64,000 nucleotides of DNA from JASGIT01 sp047601665. Lineage in GTDB: Bacteria; Pseudomonadota; Gammaproteobacteria; Burkholderiales; Burkholderiaceae_C. Within the stretch, counting starts at the first letter, position 1. Each line of letters opens with the position of its first letter. Below, piece after piece: positions 44,943-52,583 of the stretch. The stretch spans positions 2,108,001 to 2,172,000 of the forward strand of contig JASGIT010000001.1 of the NCBI GenBank assembly GCA_047601665.1, given 5' to 3'. Below the pieces are notes generated by a model, which was not told the origin of the DNA, did no database searches, and worked only from the letters and a program-made list of their open reading frames with translations. A program made the translations under genes and the position numbers.

Positions 44943-45826
44943 CCAGCGAATGGCGCATGGGCTGTGGGTTTCCTGCGCTGGCGCGGCTGCCGGGAACGTT
45001 GCCCTGGAAGCTGGCGCTGCGCATGGGCCGTGAGCCTGCGGCAGAGCGGCGTGCCACCGAGGATTTTCTGGTGACGCGCTTTGGCCAGGTCTTCCCGCAG
45101 GCTCCGCAGGAGCAGCGCAGGCAATGGGCCGCTGCGCACATGGACATCGTGGCCCTGGAGATGATGGATGCCGTGGCGCTGGACCGGCTGGGAACCTCCG
45201 GCGGGCCCGCGCTGGACCTGACGGGCTGGGAGCATGTGCAGCCCCTGCTGGATGCGGGCCGGGGCTTCATCATCGTGCTGAACCATTTCGATCGGCTGAT
45301 GGCGAGCCTGGCGGCGCTGGCCCGCCGGGGGGTGCGCATGAACGCGATGACCATGCCGGTGCTGGACCATCCGGATCTGAGCGCGGTGCAGCGGCGCTTT
45401 CTGACGCGCAAGATGGATTTGCTGGCCCATGTGATGGGCGGGCGCTGTCACAGCGCCACGGACAATCTGCGCGAAGTGCACGAAAGCCTGTGCGCGGGGC
45501 AGAACTGGGTCATTCTGGCGGACGTCTGGCGGCCAGGGCTGGGCAAGCTGCGCGCCCATCCGTTCCTGGGCGGGAGCATCAGCCTGCCTACGGGCATAGA
45601 GCGGCTGGCGCGTGCGGCGCGCGTGCCGCTGATCCATGCCGCTGCCCATACGCAAGGGGCGGAGCGGCTGTCGGTGGTGGTGGACCCGTTGCCGGAAGAG
45701 CCCCGCGCGGCCATGGACGCCGTGGTCCAGCGTCTGCACCATGATGTGCAGCAGCGCCCCTGGGCCTGGTGGCAATGGGGGCTGCTGGATCTGATGTGGA
45801 GTCCATCTGTGGAGGAAGCCGCGTGA
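44939..45826 (+). CDS. LpxL/HtrB-family acyltransferase-like protein
   Basis: A 295-residue protein of the lysophospholipid/lipid-A acyltransferase family. Family landmarks FIIVLNHFDRLMASLAALAR, NWVILADVWRPGLGKLRAHPF and LPTGIERLARAARVPLIHAA are clear. The catalytic His-x4-Asp/Glu motif is not intact: the fifth residue after His is Met (HFDRLM), with Asp only two residues away. It may use a different acid, transfer another acyl group to the polysaccharide, or be inactive. Embedded between wzt and a methyltransferase with 4-bp overlaps on both sides. Confidence 0.78.
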   Translation: MTSEWRMGCGFPALARLPGTLPWKLALRMGREPAAERRATEDFLVTRFGQVFPQAPQEQRRQWAAAHMDIVALEMMDAVALDRLGTSGGPALDLTGWEHVQPLLDAGRGFIIVLNHFDRLMASLAALARRGVRMNAMTMPVLDHPDLSAVQRRFLTRKMDLLAHVMGGRCHSATDNLREVHESLCAGQNWVILADVWRPGLGKLRAHPFLGGSISLPTGIERLARAARVPLIHAAAHTQGAERLSVVVDPLPEEPRAAMDAVVQRLHHDVQQRPWAWWQWGLLDLMWSPSVEEAA

Positions 45827-46821
45827 GCAACGTTGATCGATACGACTACGCCTTTGACTCCCAAGGGGAGGCCTGGGCTGCGCGCCTGCTGCGGCGCGTG
45901 CCGTCTGCGGGGGCGGTGTTGGAACTGGGGCCGGGGCCGGGGGCCATGACCAAGGTGCTGCAAGGGCGTGGGCACGAAATTTCCGTGGTCGAGAATGACC
46001 CCGAGGCCTTGGAGTCCCTGTTCGCGCTCGGTGTGGAGGTGATTCCAGCCGACCTGGAGTCTGCGGACGGCCTGGCGGCTTTGGCGGGGCGCCGGTTCGA
46101 TGCCATTCTGGCGTGCGACGTGCTGGAGCATCTGCGCCGGCCCGAGGCCGTGCTGCAGGCATTGGCCGGGCATGTGCAGCCCATGGGGCAACTGGTGATT
46201 TCTGTGCCCAACATCGCCTATGCCGGCGTGGTGGCCGCGCTGCGCAACGGGGTGTTCGACTACGCCGACAAAGGCCAGCTGGACCGCACCCACGTGCATT
46301 TCTTCACCCGGCGCAGCCTGGAAAAAACGCTGCTGCAGTGCGGCTGGACACCCCGGCACTGGGAGGCCAACCGCGTGCCGCTGGAGCGTAGCGAGTTTGC
46401 CGGGGATTGGGCCGCGCTGCCGGATGCGCAGCGCCAGGCGCTGTGCGCGGGCTGGCCGGAGTTCGACGTGTACCAATGGATGGTGGTGGCCACGCCTTCG
46501 GCGGACGCCGCAGCCTGGGAGGTGCGCGAGGCGCAGGCCCGGGCGGACAGTCTGCGCGAAGAATTGCAGGCGCTGCAACTGGTGCATGGACAGGAGCGGG
46601 CATCGCTGAAAGAGCACCAGAAGGCGTTTGGCGAGGCGCGGGAACTGATCGCCCGGCTGGAGTCGGAAGTGCAGGCGTTGCGAACGGCTTCGGCGCAGGC
46701 GCAGGCCGATAAAGAGGCTACGCAGAAAGCGATTGAACAGCGGGTGCAGCAGGGGCTGGAGCAGAAACAGCGCGAGTGGCGGGAAAAAGGTTCCTGGCTG
46801 CGGCGCTGGCTTGGGCGGTAG
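45823..46821 (+). CDS. SAM methyltransferase with C-terminal coiled coil
   Basis: A 332-residue protein, GTG start at 45823 with GGAGGA upstream. The class I methyltransferase fold (about 1-225) has motif I VLELGPGPGAM, acidic ENDPEAL and ILACDVLEHLRRPEAVL. After residue 230 comes a continuous Glu/Gln/Ala-rich coiled coil (about 232-318) and a basic, Trp-containing end (SWLRRWLGR) suited to membrane contact. Layout and context recall WbdD, whose methylated cap and coiled coil set O9a-antigen chain length, but the WbdD kinase domain is missing. Confidence 0.8.
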   Translation: MSNVDRYDYAFDSQGEAWAARLLRRVPSAGAVLELGPGPGAMTKVLQGRGHEISVVENDPEALESLFALGVEVIPADLESADGLAALAGRRFDAILACDVLEHLRRPEAVLQALAGHVQPMGQLVISVPNIAYAGVVAALRNGVFDYADKGQLDRTHVHFFTRRSLEKTLLQCGWTPRHWEANRVPLERSEFAGDWAALPDAQRQALCAGWPEFDVYQWMVVATPSADAAAWEVREAQARADSLREELQALQLVHGQERASLKEHQKAFGEARELIARLESEVQALRTASAQAQADKEATQKAIEQRVQQGLEQKQREWREKGSWLRRWLGR

Positions 46822-46827
46822 CGGGCC

Positions 46828-47457
46828 GTGGCCATGTTGCTGGGCGTTCCCGACATCACCGCCGCCCATCCGGGCATCGACCGCCTGGGGGCGGGATGCA
46901 GAATCGACCCATCGGTGTCCGTCATGCGCTTCAGCGAGCGCGCGGACGTGCTGCAGCTGGCGGACGAAGTGAGTCTGTATGCCCAGGTGCGGCTGGTGCT
47001 CGGCGACGTGGTGGCCGACCCGTGCGTGGGCCTGACGATCGGCGCGCGCACCATCGTGAACGTGGGCTCGTACCTGTCGGGCGAGGGCGGGCTGGAGATC
47101 GGCGCCGACGTGCTGATCGGCGCCCACGCCAAGCTGTTGTCCGCAGGCCACGCTATTGACGAAGGCGACGTGATCATTGCGCGCAACCGCATCACGCGGA
47201 AAAAAATCGTGGTGGAGGACGGCGCGTGGATCGGCGCCGGGGCCATCGTGCTGGAGGGCGTGCGCATCGGGCGCGGCGCCGTGGTGGCCGCTGGGGCCGT
47301 GGTGCGGCAGGACGTGCCCGCGGGCATGGTGGCGGCGGGCCTGCCCGCGCGGCTGATCCGTGCACGGCGTATCCCGGGCCTGGAGGCCGCCGTGCCGGCG
47401 CCCCGCAACTGGCGGACAAAGTGGAAGGATGCATGGCGCAGCTTGCGCCAGCCATGA
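46828..47457 (+). CDS. left-handed beta-helix acyltransferase (hexapeptide/WbbJ-like)
   Basis: A 209-residue hexapeptide-repeat O-acetyltransferase, trimeric by family. Repeats run from about residue 45 to 180: VCGLTIGARTIVNV-type units, IGADVLIGAHAKLLSAGH (catalytic His) and IGAGAIVLEGVRIGRGAVVA. GTG at 46828 or ATG at 46834 can serve as start. It ends with a basic tail (WRTKWKDAWRSLRQ). It probably acetylates a sugar of the exported polysaccharide. Confidence 0.85.
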   Translation: MAMLLGVPDITAAHPGIDRLGAGCRIDPSVSVMRFSERADVLQLADEVSLYAQVRLVLGDVVADPCVGLTIGARTIVNVGSYLSGEGGLEIGADVLIGAHAKLLSAGHAIDEGDVIIARNRITRKKIVVEDGAWIGAGAIVLEGVRIGRGAVVAAGAVVRQDVPAGMVAAGLPARLIRARRIPGLEAAVPAPRNWRTKWKDAWRSLRQP

Positions 47458-47461
47458 AGGT

Positions 47462-48154
47462 ATGAATGCTGTGAAAGATGGATGGTGGATACGCGCCGTG
47501 GTGCTGGGCTGGCTGCTGCTGGGCGGCATGGCGGCGGCCCATGCGGAAGATGACAACGTGTGGCAATTCGTGGACCGCGATGGCGTGGTGCACATCGGCA
47601 ACTCGGCCCCGCCCACCACGCAGCGCAAGGTGATCTGGCTGAGCCAGACGCCCCAGGTCCTCAAGGGCGGCGGCAGGGGCGAGGCGCGGGGTCTGGGCCT
47701 GAGCCTTCCGGAGCGCGAAGTGTCCGCCCTCAAGCTGCCGGGGTTCGAGACCGCCAAGCCGCACCTAGAGGCCGCCGCGCGCTCGGAGTCGGTGGAGCCC
47801 GCGCTCGTGATCGCCGTGGCGGCGGCCGAGTCGGCCTTCAACACCGAGGCGGTGTCGCGCAAGGGTGCGCTGGGGCTGATGCAGGTGATGCCGGCCACCG
47901 CCGAGCGCTATGGCGTGAGCGGGCGTTCCGAGGGCCGGCACGCCGTGCTGGCGCCCCAGGTGAACGCGCAGGTGGGCAGCCGCTACCTGGCTGACCTGCT
48001 GCGCATGTTCGACGGCGACAAGGAACTGGCCCTGGCCGCCTACAACGCGGGCGAGGGCGCGGTGCTCAAGTACGGGCGGCGCATTCCCCCGTACCCGGAA
48101 ACGCAGCAGTACGTGGACCGCGTGATGCGGTTCTACCGGGCGCTGACGCGCTGA
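47462..48154 (+). CDS. lytic transglycosylase (SLT domain) with DUF4124-like N-terminus
   Basis: Exported muramidase-type enzyme of 230 residues. Signal peptide (about 1-28), a short DUF4124-like segment (VWQFVDRDGVVHIGN), then the goose-lysozyme-like SLT domain (about 95-228): catalytic Glu in AAAESAFNTEAVSRKGA, GLMQVMPATAERYGV and ALAAYNAGEGAVLKYGR. It cleaves peptidoglycan glycan strands with 1,6-anhydro product. Located 4 bp after the acyltransferase, so possibly part of the same unit, where it could open the wall for the secretion machine. Confidence 0.92.
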   Translation: MNAVKDGWWIRAVVLGWLLLGGMAAAHAEDDNVWQFVDRDGVVHIGNSAPPTTQRKVIWLSQTPQVLKGGGRGEARGLGLSLPEREVSALKLPGFETAKPHLEAAARSESVEPALVIAVAAAESAFNTEAVSRKGALGLMQVMPATAERYGVSGRSEGRHAVLAPQVNAQVGSRYLADLLRMFDGDKELALAAYNAGEGAVLKYGRRIPPYPETQQYVDRVMRFYRALTR

Positions 48155-48212
48155 AAACTATGGGCCGCCCCCTACAGGCGCCCGGGGCAACAGCGGGTAC
48201 GATCGGCGCTCC

Positions 48213-49316
48213 ATGATCTGGTTGTCCGTCGTCGCTTTTCTGGTCACCGTCGTCGTTGCGGGCGGGGTCGTTCGCTGGGTGCGCAGCCATGCGGCCAAGT
48301 ATGGCGCGGACATGCCGCAGCGCACCCACGATGGGGACATTCCGCGCCTGGGCGGGCTGGCGCTGCTGGCGGGCATCACGGTGAGCTGGGGGCTGGGGGC
48401 GGTGCTGTCGCACTGGTGGGGCGACCCGGCGTCGCTGCGCCTGGGCGGCTGGGTAGGGTGGTGGCTGGCCGCGCTGCTGCCTGCTGTGGTGGGGGGCATG
48501 GTGGAAGACGCCACGCAGCGGCTCACCGTGCGCTACCGCCTGATGCTCACGGGCATGACCGGCGCGCTGGCCGTGGGCCTGGTGGGGCTGAGCGTGCCCC
48601 GGCTGGGCCTGCCGTGGCTGGATGCGCTGCTGATCTCGGCCCCCTGGCTGGGCATGGCGATTGCATTGCTGGCCGTGGCGGGGCTGCCCCATGCATTCAA
48701 CATCATCGACGGCTTCAACGGCCTCGCGGCCATGGTGGCGCTGATCGTGTGCCTGGCGCTGGCGCACGTGGCGCTGCAGGTGGGCGACCGCAGCCTGGCG
48801 GCGCTGCTGATCTCGACCGCCGCCGCGACGGCGGGCTTCCTGTGGTGGAACTACCCGCGCGGCATGTTGTTCGCGGGCGATGGCGGGGCCTACGTGTGGG
48901 GCGTGGTGATCGCCATGGCCAGCGTGGCGCTGGTGCAGCGCAATGCGGTGGTGTCGCCGTGGTTCCCCATGCTGCTGCTTATCTACCCGGTGTGGGAGAC
49001 GATGTTTTCCATCTACCGCAAGCTGGCGCGCGGGGTGTCGCCCGGGCTGGCGGATGCGCTGCATTTCCACCAGCTCATCTACCGGCGCATCGTGCGGCGC
49101 GTGTTCCACGACGACGAGTCGCGCCACATGCTCATGCGCAACAACCGCACCTCGCCGTACCTGTGGGGGTTCACCATGCTCACCGTGGTGCCCGCGGTGC
49201 TGTTCTGGGGCAATACGCCGGTGCTGATGGGGTTTTGCGCGCTGTTTGGCATTACCTATGTGATTGCCTATATGTCGATCATCCGCTTCAAGGTGCCGGG
49301 CTGGCTGCGGCGGTAA
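48213..49316 (+). CDS. undecaprenyl-phosphate N-acetylhexosamine-1-P transferase (WecA/TagO/MraY family)
   Basis: Polytopic membrane enzyme of 367 residues that starts surface polysaccharides by moving a sugar-phosphate onto undecaprenyl phosphate. About ten membrane helices; conserved cytoplasmic loops PRLGGLALLAG, FNIIDGFNGLAAM and GMLFAGDGGAYVWG are present. The His-rich fifth loop reads ALHFHQLIYRRIVRR. It ends the polysaccharide region and is the plausible initiating enzyme for the Wzm/Wzt-exported glycan. Confidence 0.9.
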   Translation: MIWLSVVAFLVTVVVAGGVVRWVRSHAAKYGADMPQRTHDGDIPRLGGLALLAGITVSWGLGAVLSHWWGDPASLRLGGWVGWWLAALLPAVVGGMVEDATQRLTVRYRLMLTGMTGALAVGLVGLSVPRLGLPWLDALLISAPWLGMAIALLAVAGLPHAFNIIDGFNGLAAMVALIVCLALAHVALQVGDRSLAALLISTAAATAGFLWWNYPRGMLFAGDGGAYVWGVVIAMASVALVQRNAVVSPWFPMLLLIYPVWETMFSIYRKLARGVSPGLADALHFHQLIYRRIVRRVFHDDESRHMLMRNNRTSPYLWGFTMLTVVPAVLFWGNTPVLMGFCALFGITYVIAYMSIIRFKVPGWLRR

Positions 49317-49367
49317 TCCAGCTGCGGCACAATGCGCGCCGTATCGTCTTCTCCTCACATTTCCACC

Positions 49368-50258
49368 ATGACCGACGTTCTTTCCATCGCCCCGCGCGAC
49401 AAGGCCGAAATCCTCGCGCAGGCGCTGCCCTACATCCGCAAGTTCCACGGCAAGACGCTGGTCATCAAGTACGGCGGCAACGCCATGACCGATCCGGCCT
49501 TGCAGGCCGACTTTGCCGCGGACGTGGTGCTGCTCAAGCTCGTGGGCATGAACCCGGTGGTGGTGCACGGCGGCGGCCCGCAGATCGAGACGGCGCTGAA
49601 CCGCCTGGGCAAGAAGGGCGAGTTCATCCAGGGGATGCGCGTGACCGACGCCGAGACCATGGAGGTGGTGGAGTGGGTGCTGGCCGGAGAGGTGCAGCAG
49701 GACATCGTGGGCCTCATCAACCAGGCGGGCGGCAAGGCCGTGGGCCTGACGGGGCGCGACGGCGGGCTGATCCGCGCGCAGAAGCTCAAGATGGTGGACA
49801 ACAAGGACCCGTCCATCGAGTACGACGTGGGCCAGGTGGGCGACATCGTGTCCGTGGACCCCAGCGTGGTGAAGGCGCTGCAGGACGATGCGTTCATCCC
49901 CGTCATCAGCCCCATCGGCTTCGGTGAGAACAACGAGAGCTACAACATCAACGCCGACGTGGTGGCCAGCAAGCTGGCCACGGTGCTGACCGCCGAGAAG
50001 CTGGTGCTGCTGACCAACACGCCGGGCGTGCTGGACAAGGCGGGCAACCTGCTGACGGACCTGACGGCGCGCGAGATCGACGCGCTGTTCGCCGACGGCA
50101 CGATCTCGGGCGGGATGCTGCCCAAGATCAGCGGCGCGCTGGACGCCGCCAAGGCCGGGGTGAACGCGGTGCACATCATCGACGGGCGGGTGCCGCACTC
50201 GATGCTGCTCGAAATCCTGACCGACCAGGCCTACGGCACCATGATCCGGTCGCACTGA
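49368..50258 (+). CDS. argB: acetylglutamate kinase
   Basis: Second step of arginine synthesis, 296 residues. Amino-acid-kinase fold: TLVIKYGGNAMTD, VVHGGGPQIETALNRLGK and the C-terminal GGMLPKISGALDAAKAGVNA. ATG at 49368 is chosen on conservation; the frame extends 12 codons upstream. Ends 50258 and is followed by a repeat-associated terminator. ORF neighbours are unrelated to arginine. Confidence 0.97.
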   Translation: MTDVLSIAPRDKAEILAQALPYIRKFHGKTLVIKYGGNAMTDPALQADFAADVVLLKLVGMNPVVVHGGGPQIETALNRLGKKGEFIQGMRVTDAETMEVVEWVLAGEVQQDIVGLINQAGGKAVGLTGRDGGLIRAQKLKMVDNKDPSIEYDVGQVGDIVSVDPSVVKALQDDAFIPVISPIGFGENNESYNINADVVASKLATVLTAEKLVLLTNTPGVLDKAGNLLTDLTAREIDALFADGTISGGMLPKISGALDAAKAGVNAVHIIDGRVPHSMLLEILTDQAYGTMIRSH

Positions 50259-50278
50259 GCGGGTTTTGAGGCCCAATC

Positions 50279-50313
50279 GGCCTCCAGCCCAGGTGTGGAA
50301 AGCGCTGGCAGCT
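50279..50313 (+). repeat. dispersed element, copy L, between argB and tgt
   Basis: GGCCTCCAGCCCAGG then AAAGCGCTGGCAGCTCC. The right end runs into the argB terminator stem. Confidence 0.7.
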
Positions 50314-50338
50314 CCTTTTTCAGGAGCTGTTTTCGTTT
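50309..50338 (+). terminator. rho-independent terminator after argB
   Basis: An 8-bp perfect stem CAGCTCCT / AGGAGCTG with loop TTTTC, followed by TTTTCGTTT. The left arm is the end of a dispersed element copy. The T-rich run overlaps the stop codon of convergent tgt. Confidence 0.85.
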
Positions 50339-51509
50339 AGACGCCGCGCGCGCGATCGGCCGCGAACTGGCGGCGGAAGGCGCTGTACTGGCCTGCGTCG
50401 AGTGCCGCGCGCACCTCGCGCATCAGGTTCAGGTAGTAGTGCAGGTTGTGGATGGTGGTGAGCATGGGCCCCAGCATTTCGCCGCAGCGGTCCAGGTGGT
50501 GCAGGTAGGCGCGCGAGAAGCCGCCGCGCCCGCCGTCGGCCCACGCCACGCCGTCCTTGCCCGCGCAGGCGTGGCAGGTGCAGGTGGGGTCGAGCGGCTG
50601 GTGGTCGCTGCGGTGGCGGGCGTTGCGGAGCTTGAGGTCGCCGTAGCGCGTGAAGATCGTGCCGTTGCGCGCGTTGCGCGTGGGCATCACGCAGTCGAAC
50701 ATGTCCACGCCGTCGGCCACGCCCTGCACCAGGTCCTCGGGCGTGCCCACGCCCATCAGGTAGCGCGGCTTGTGCGCGGGCAGGCGGTGCGGCGTGTGGG
50801 CCATGATGTCCAGCATCTCGTCCTTGGGTTCACCGACCGAGACGCCGCCCACGGCGTAGCCCGGAAAATCCATCTCGACCAGCGCGGCCAGCGACTCTTC
50901 GCGCAGATTCTTGTACATGCCGCCCTGCACGATGCCGAACAGGGCGTTGGGGTTGGCGAGGCGAGCGAATTCGTCCTGCGAGCGCCTGGCCCAGCGCAGG
51001 CTCATCTCCATGCTCTTGCGCGCCTCGGCCTCGGTGGTGAGGCGGCCCTTGGTCTCGTAGGGCGTGCACTCGTCGAGCTGCATGACGATGTCGGAGTTGA
51101 GCGTGGTCTGGATCTGCATACTCACCTCGGGCGACATGAACAGCTTGTCGCCGTTCACGGGGCTGGCGAAGTGCACGCCTTCCTCGGTGATCTTGCGCAT
51201 GGCGCCCAGGCTCCAGACCTGGAAGCCGCCCGAGTCGGTGAGGATGGGCTTGTTCCACTGCTCGAAGCCGTGCAGCCCGCCGAAGCTCTGCATCACGTCC
51301 AGGCCCGGGCGCATCCACAGGTGGAAGGTGTTGCCCAGGATGATCTGCGCGCCCATGTCGTGCAGGCTTTGCGGCATGACGCCCTTGACGGTGCCGTAGG
51401 TGCCCACGGGCATGAAGATGGGGGTCTGCACCACGCCGTGGTTGAGCGTGAGGGTGCCGCGCCGGGCGTGGCTGGAGGGGTCGGTGGCGAGTAGGTCGAA
51501 CTGGAGCAT
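50337..51509 (-). CDS. tgt: tRNA-guanine transglycosylase (queuine/preQ1)
   Basis: Exchanges guanine-34 for preQ1 in GUN tRNAs, 390 residues. Active-site LTDSGGFQVWSLG and the second Asp in DCVMPTRNARNG; zinc ligands CTCHAC and a later His. Compared with E. coli the segment between the third zinc Cys and SRAYLHHL carries about 13 extra residues (AGKDGVAWADGGRGG). Start MLQFDLLATDPSSHARRG at 51509; the longer open frame upstream has no support. Convergent with argB. Confidence 0.95.
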   Translation of the reverse strand: MLQFDLLATDPSSHARRGTLTLNHGVVQTPIFMPVGTYGTVKGVMPQSLHDMGAQIILGNTFHLWMRPGLDVMQSFGGLHGFEQWNKPILTDSGGFQVWSLGAMRKITEEGVHFASPVNGDKLFMSPEVSMQIQTTLNSDIVMQLDECTPYETKGRLTTEAEARKSMEMSLRWARRSQDEFARLANPNALFGIVQGGMYKNLREESLAALVEMDFPGYAVGGVSVGEPKDEMLDIMAHTPHRLPAHKPRYLMGVGTPEDLVQGVADGVDMFDCVMPTRNARNGTIFTRYGDLKLRNARHRSDHQPLDPTCTCHACAGKDGVAWADGGRGGFSRAYLHHLDRCGEMLGPMLTTIHNLHYYLNLMREVRAALDAGQYSAFRRQFAADRARGV

Positions 51510-51588
51510 GGGCGGATTGTCCCAAATCCCCCGGCGTCCTTCGGCGCCTACACTGGATTCCTCATCCGCAAGAAAGAAGGAATTGGAC

Positions 51589-52047
51589 ATGACCCGCATC
51601 CTCGTTCCCGTCGATGGCTCCGCGCTGGCGCTCGACGCCGTGCACCACGCCCTGGCCCTGGTGGCCGACGGCCTTTCGGCCACGCTGGTGCTGGCCAACG
51701 TGCAGGAGCCCGCATCGTTCTACGAACTGGCCACGCAGGATTCGGACATCATCGCCGCCGCCGCCGTGCAGGCCGGCCAGGACCTGATGGCCGGCGCCGC
51801 CGCGCTGGCGCAGTCGGCGGGCGTGCCCTACGAGACGGAGGTGGCGCTGGGCGAAGTGGCGGCCACGCTGGTGGACCTGGCGGAAGACCACGGCTGCGGC
51901 CTGATCGTCATCGGCGCGCGCGGGCAGGGCGCGCTCAGCAGCGCGCTGCTGGGCTCGGTGTCGCAAGCGGTGGTGCAGTTGAGCCGGGTGCCCGTCACCA
52001 TCGTCAAGCATCCGGAGGTGGAGGGTGACGAGGGCGAGCAGGCTTGA
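51589..52047 (+). CDS. universal stress protein A family
   Basis: Cytoplasmic USP of 152 residues. TRILVPVDGSALALDAVHHA opens the fold, and the ATP-binding motif is GARGQGALSSALLGSVSQAV, matching G-2x-G-9x-G-S/T. AAGAAGG upstream supports the ATG at 51589. It is divergent from tgt and faces the small gene to the right. Confidence 0.93.
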   Translation: MTRILVPVDGSALALDAVHHALALVADGLSATLVLANVQEPASFYELATQDSDIIAAAAVQAGQDLMAGAAALAQSAGVPYETEVALGEVAATLVDLAEDHGCGLIVIGARGQGALSSALLGSVSQAVVQLSRVPVTIVKHPEVEGDEGEQA

Positions 52048-52070
52048 GAACTTGAACACACCCTAAGCAC

Positions 52071-52460
52071 TCAGGCCGCTTTTCTCCATGGGTTGTCCGC
52101 TGTGCGCTGCAGCTTGCCGTGCGGCAGGCTGGCCAGGCGCTTGAACATGCCGCGGCAGTAGCCGCTGATCTTCAGGCAGCGGTTGAGTTCTTCCACCGGC
52201 AGCGGGCCGGAGACGACGACGATGTCGTTGGCCGCCGCCAGGTTGCCCGCCGCGCGCAGGCGGCGGCGCATCATGGTGGCCCACGAGAGGGTGCGCGTGG
52301 GGCTGCCGTGCTGGTGCACCTCGCCGGTGTGCAGGTCGAAGGCGATGGCGACCATGTCCGTCTTCAGCTTGAAGCGGCGCTCGCCCGTGACGACGCTGGG
52401 CGCTTCGCGCATGTCGTACAGGTAGTAGCTGCCGGTTTTGAGCTGGTATTGCAGATCCAT
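52071..52460 (-). CDS. small conserved protein of unknown function
   Basis: Not recognised. A 129-residue soluble, basic protein (many Arg and Lys) with MDLQYQLKTGSYYLYDMREA at the start and a short Arg cluster MMRRRLRAAGN. No signal or membrane segment. GC3 bias is that of the surrounding genes, so it looks genuine. Convergent with the stress-protein gene (23 bp apart). It lies downstream of pldA on the same strand with a 123-bp gap that shows no other feature. Confidence 0.6.
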   Translation of the reverse strand: MDLQYQLKTGSYYLYDMREAPSVVTGERRFKLKTDMVAIAFDLHTGEVHQHGSPTRTLSWATMMRRRLRAAGNLAAANDIVVVSGPLPVEELNRCLKISGYCRGMFKRLASLPHGKLQRTADNPWRKAA

Positions 52461-52583
52461 TTCGCGTCAGTGTCTGCGGGAACGGGGGCGGCCGAAAGGC
52501 GGAGAAACAGGCTTCCCGGGCTGGGCATTGTGGGGCGGAAAGCCCTGGGCTTCAAGCGGGGGCGACCCGATAAAGCGTAACTA

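Noticed and set aside
45448..47898. Long minus-strand open frame over the methyltransferase and acyltransferase genes
   Set aside because: Antisense shadow; no ribosome-binding site or family resemblance, and the plus-strand genes show 4-bp operon overlaps and conserved motifs.
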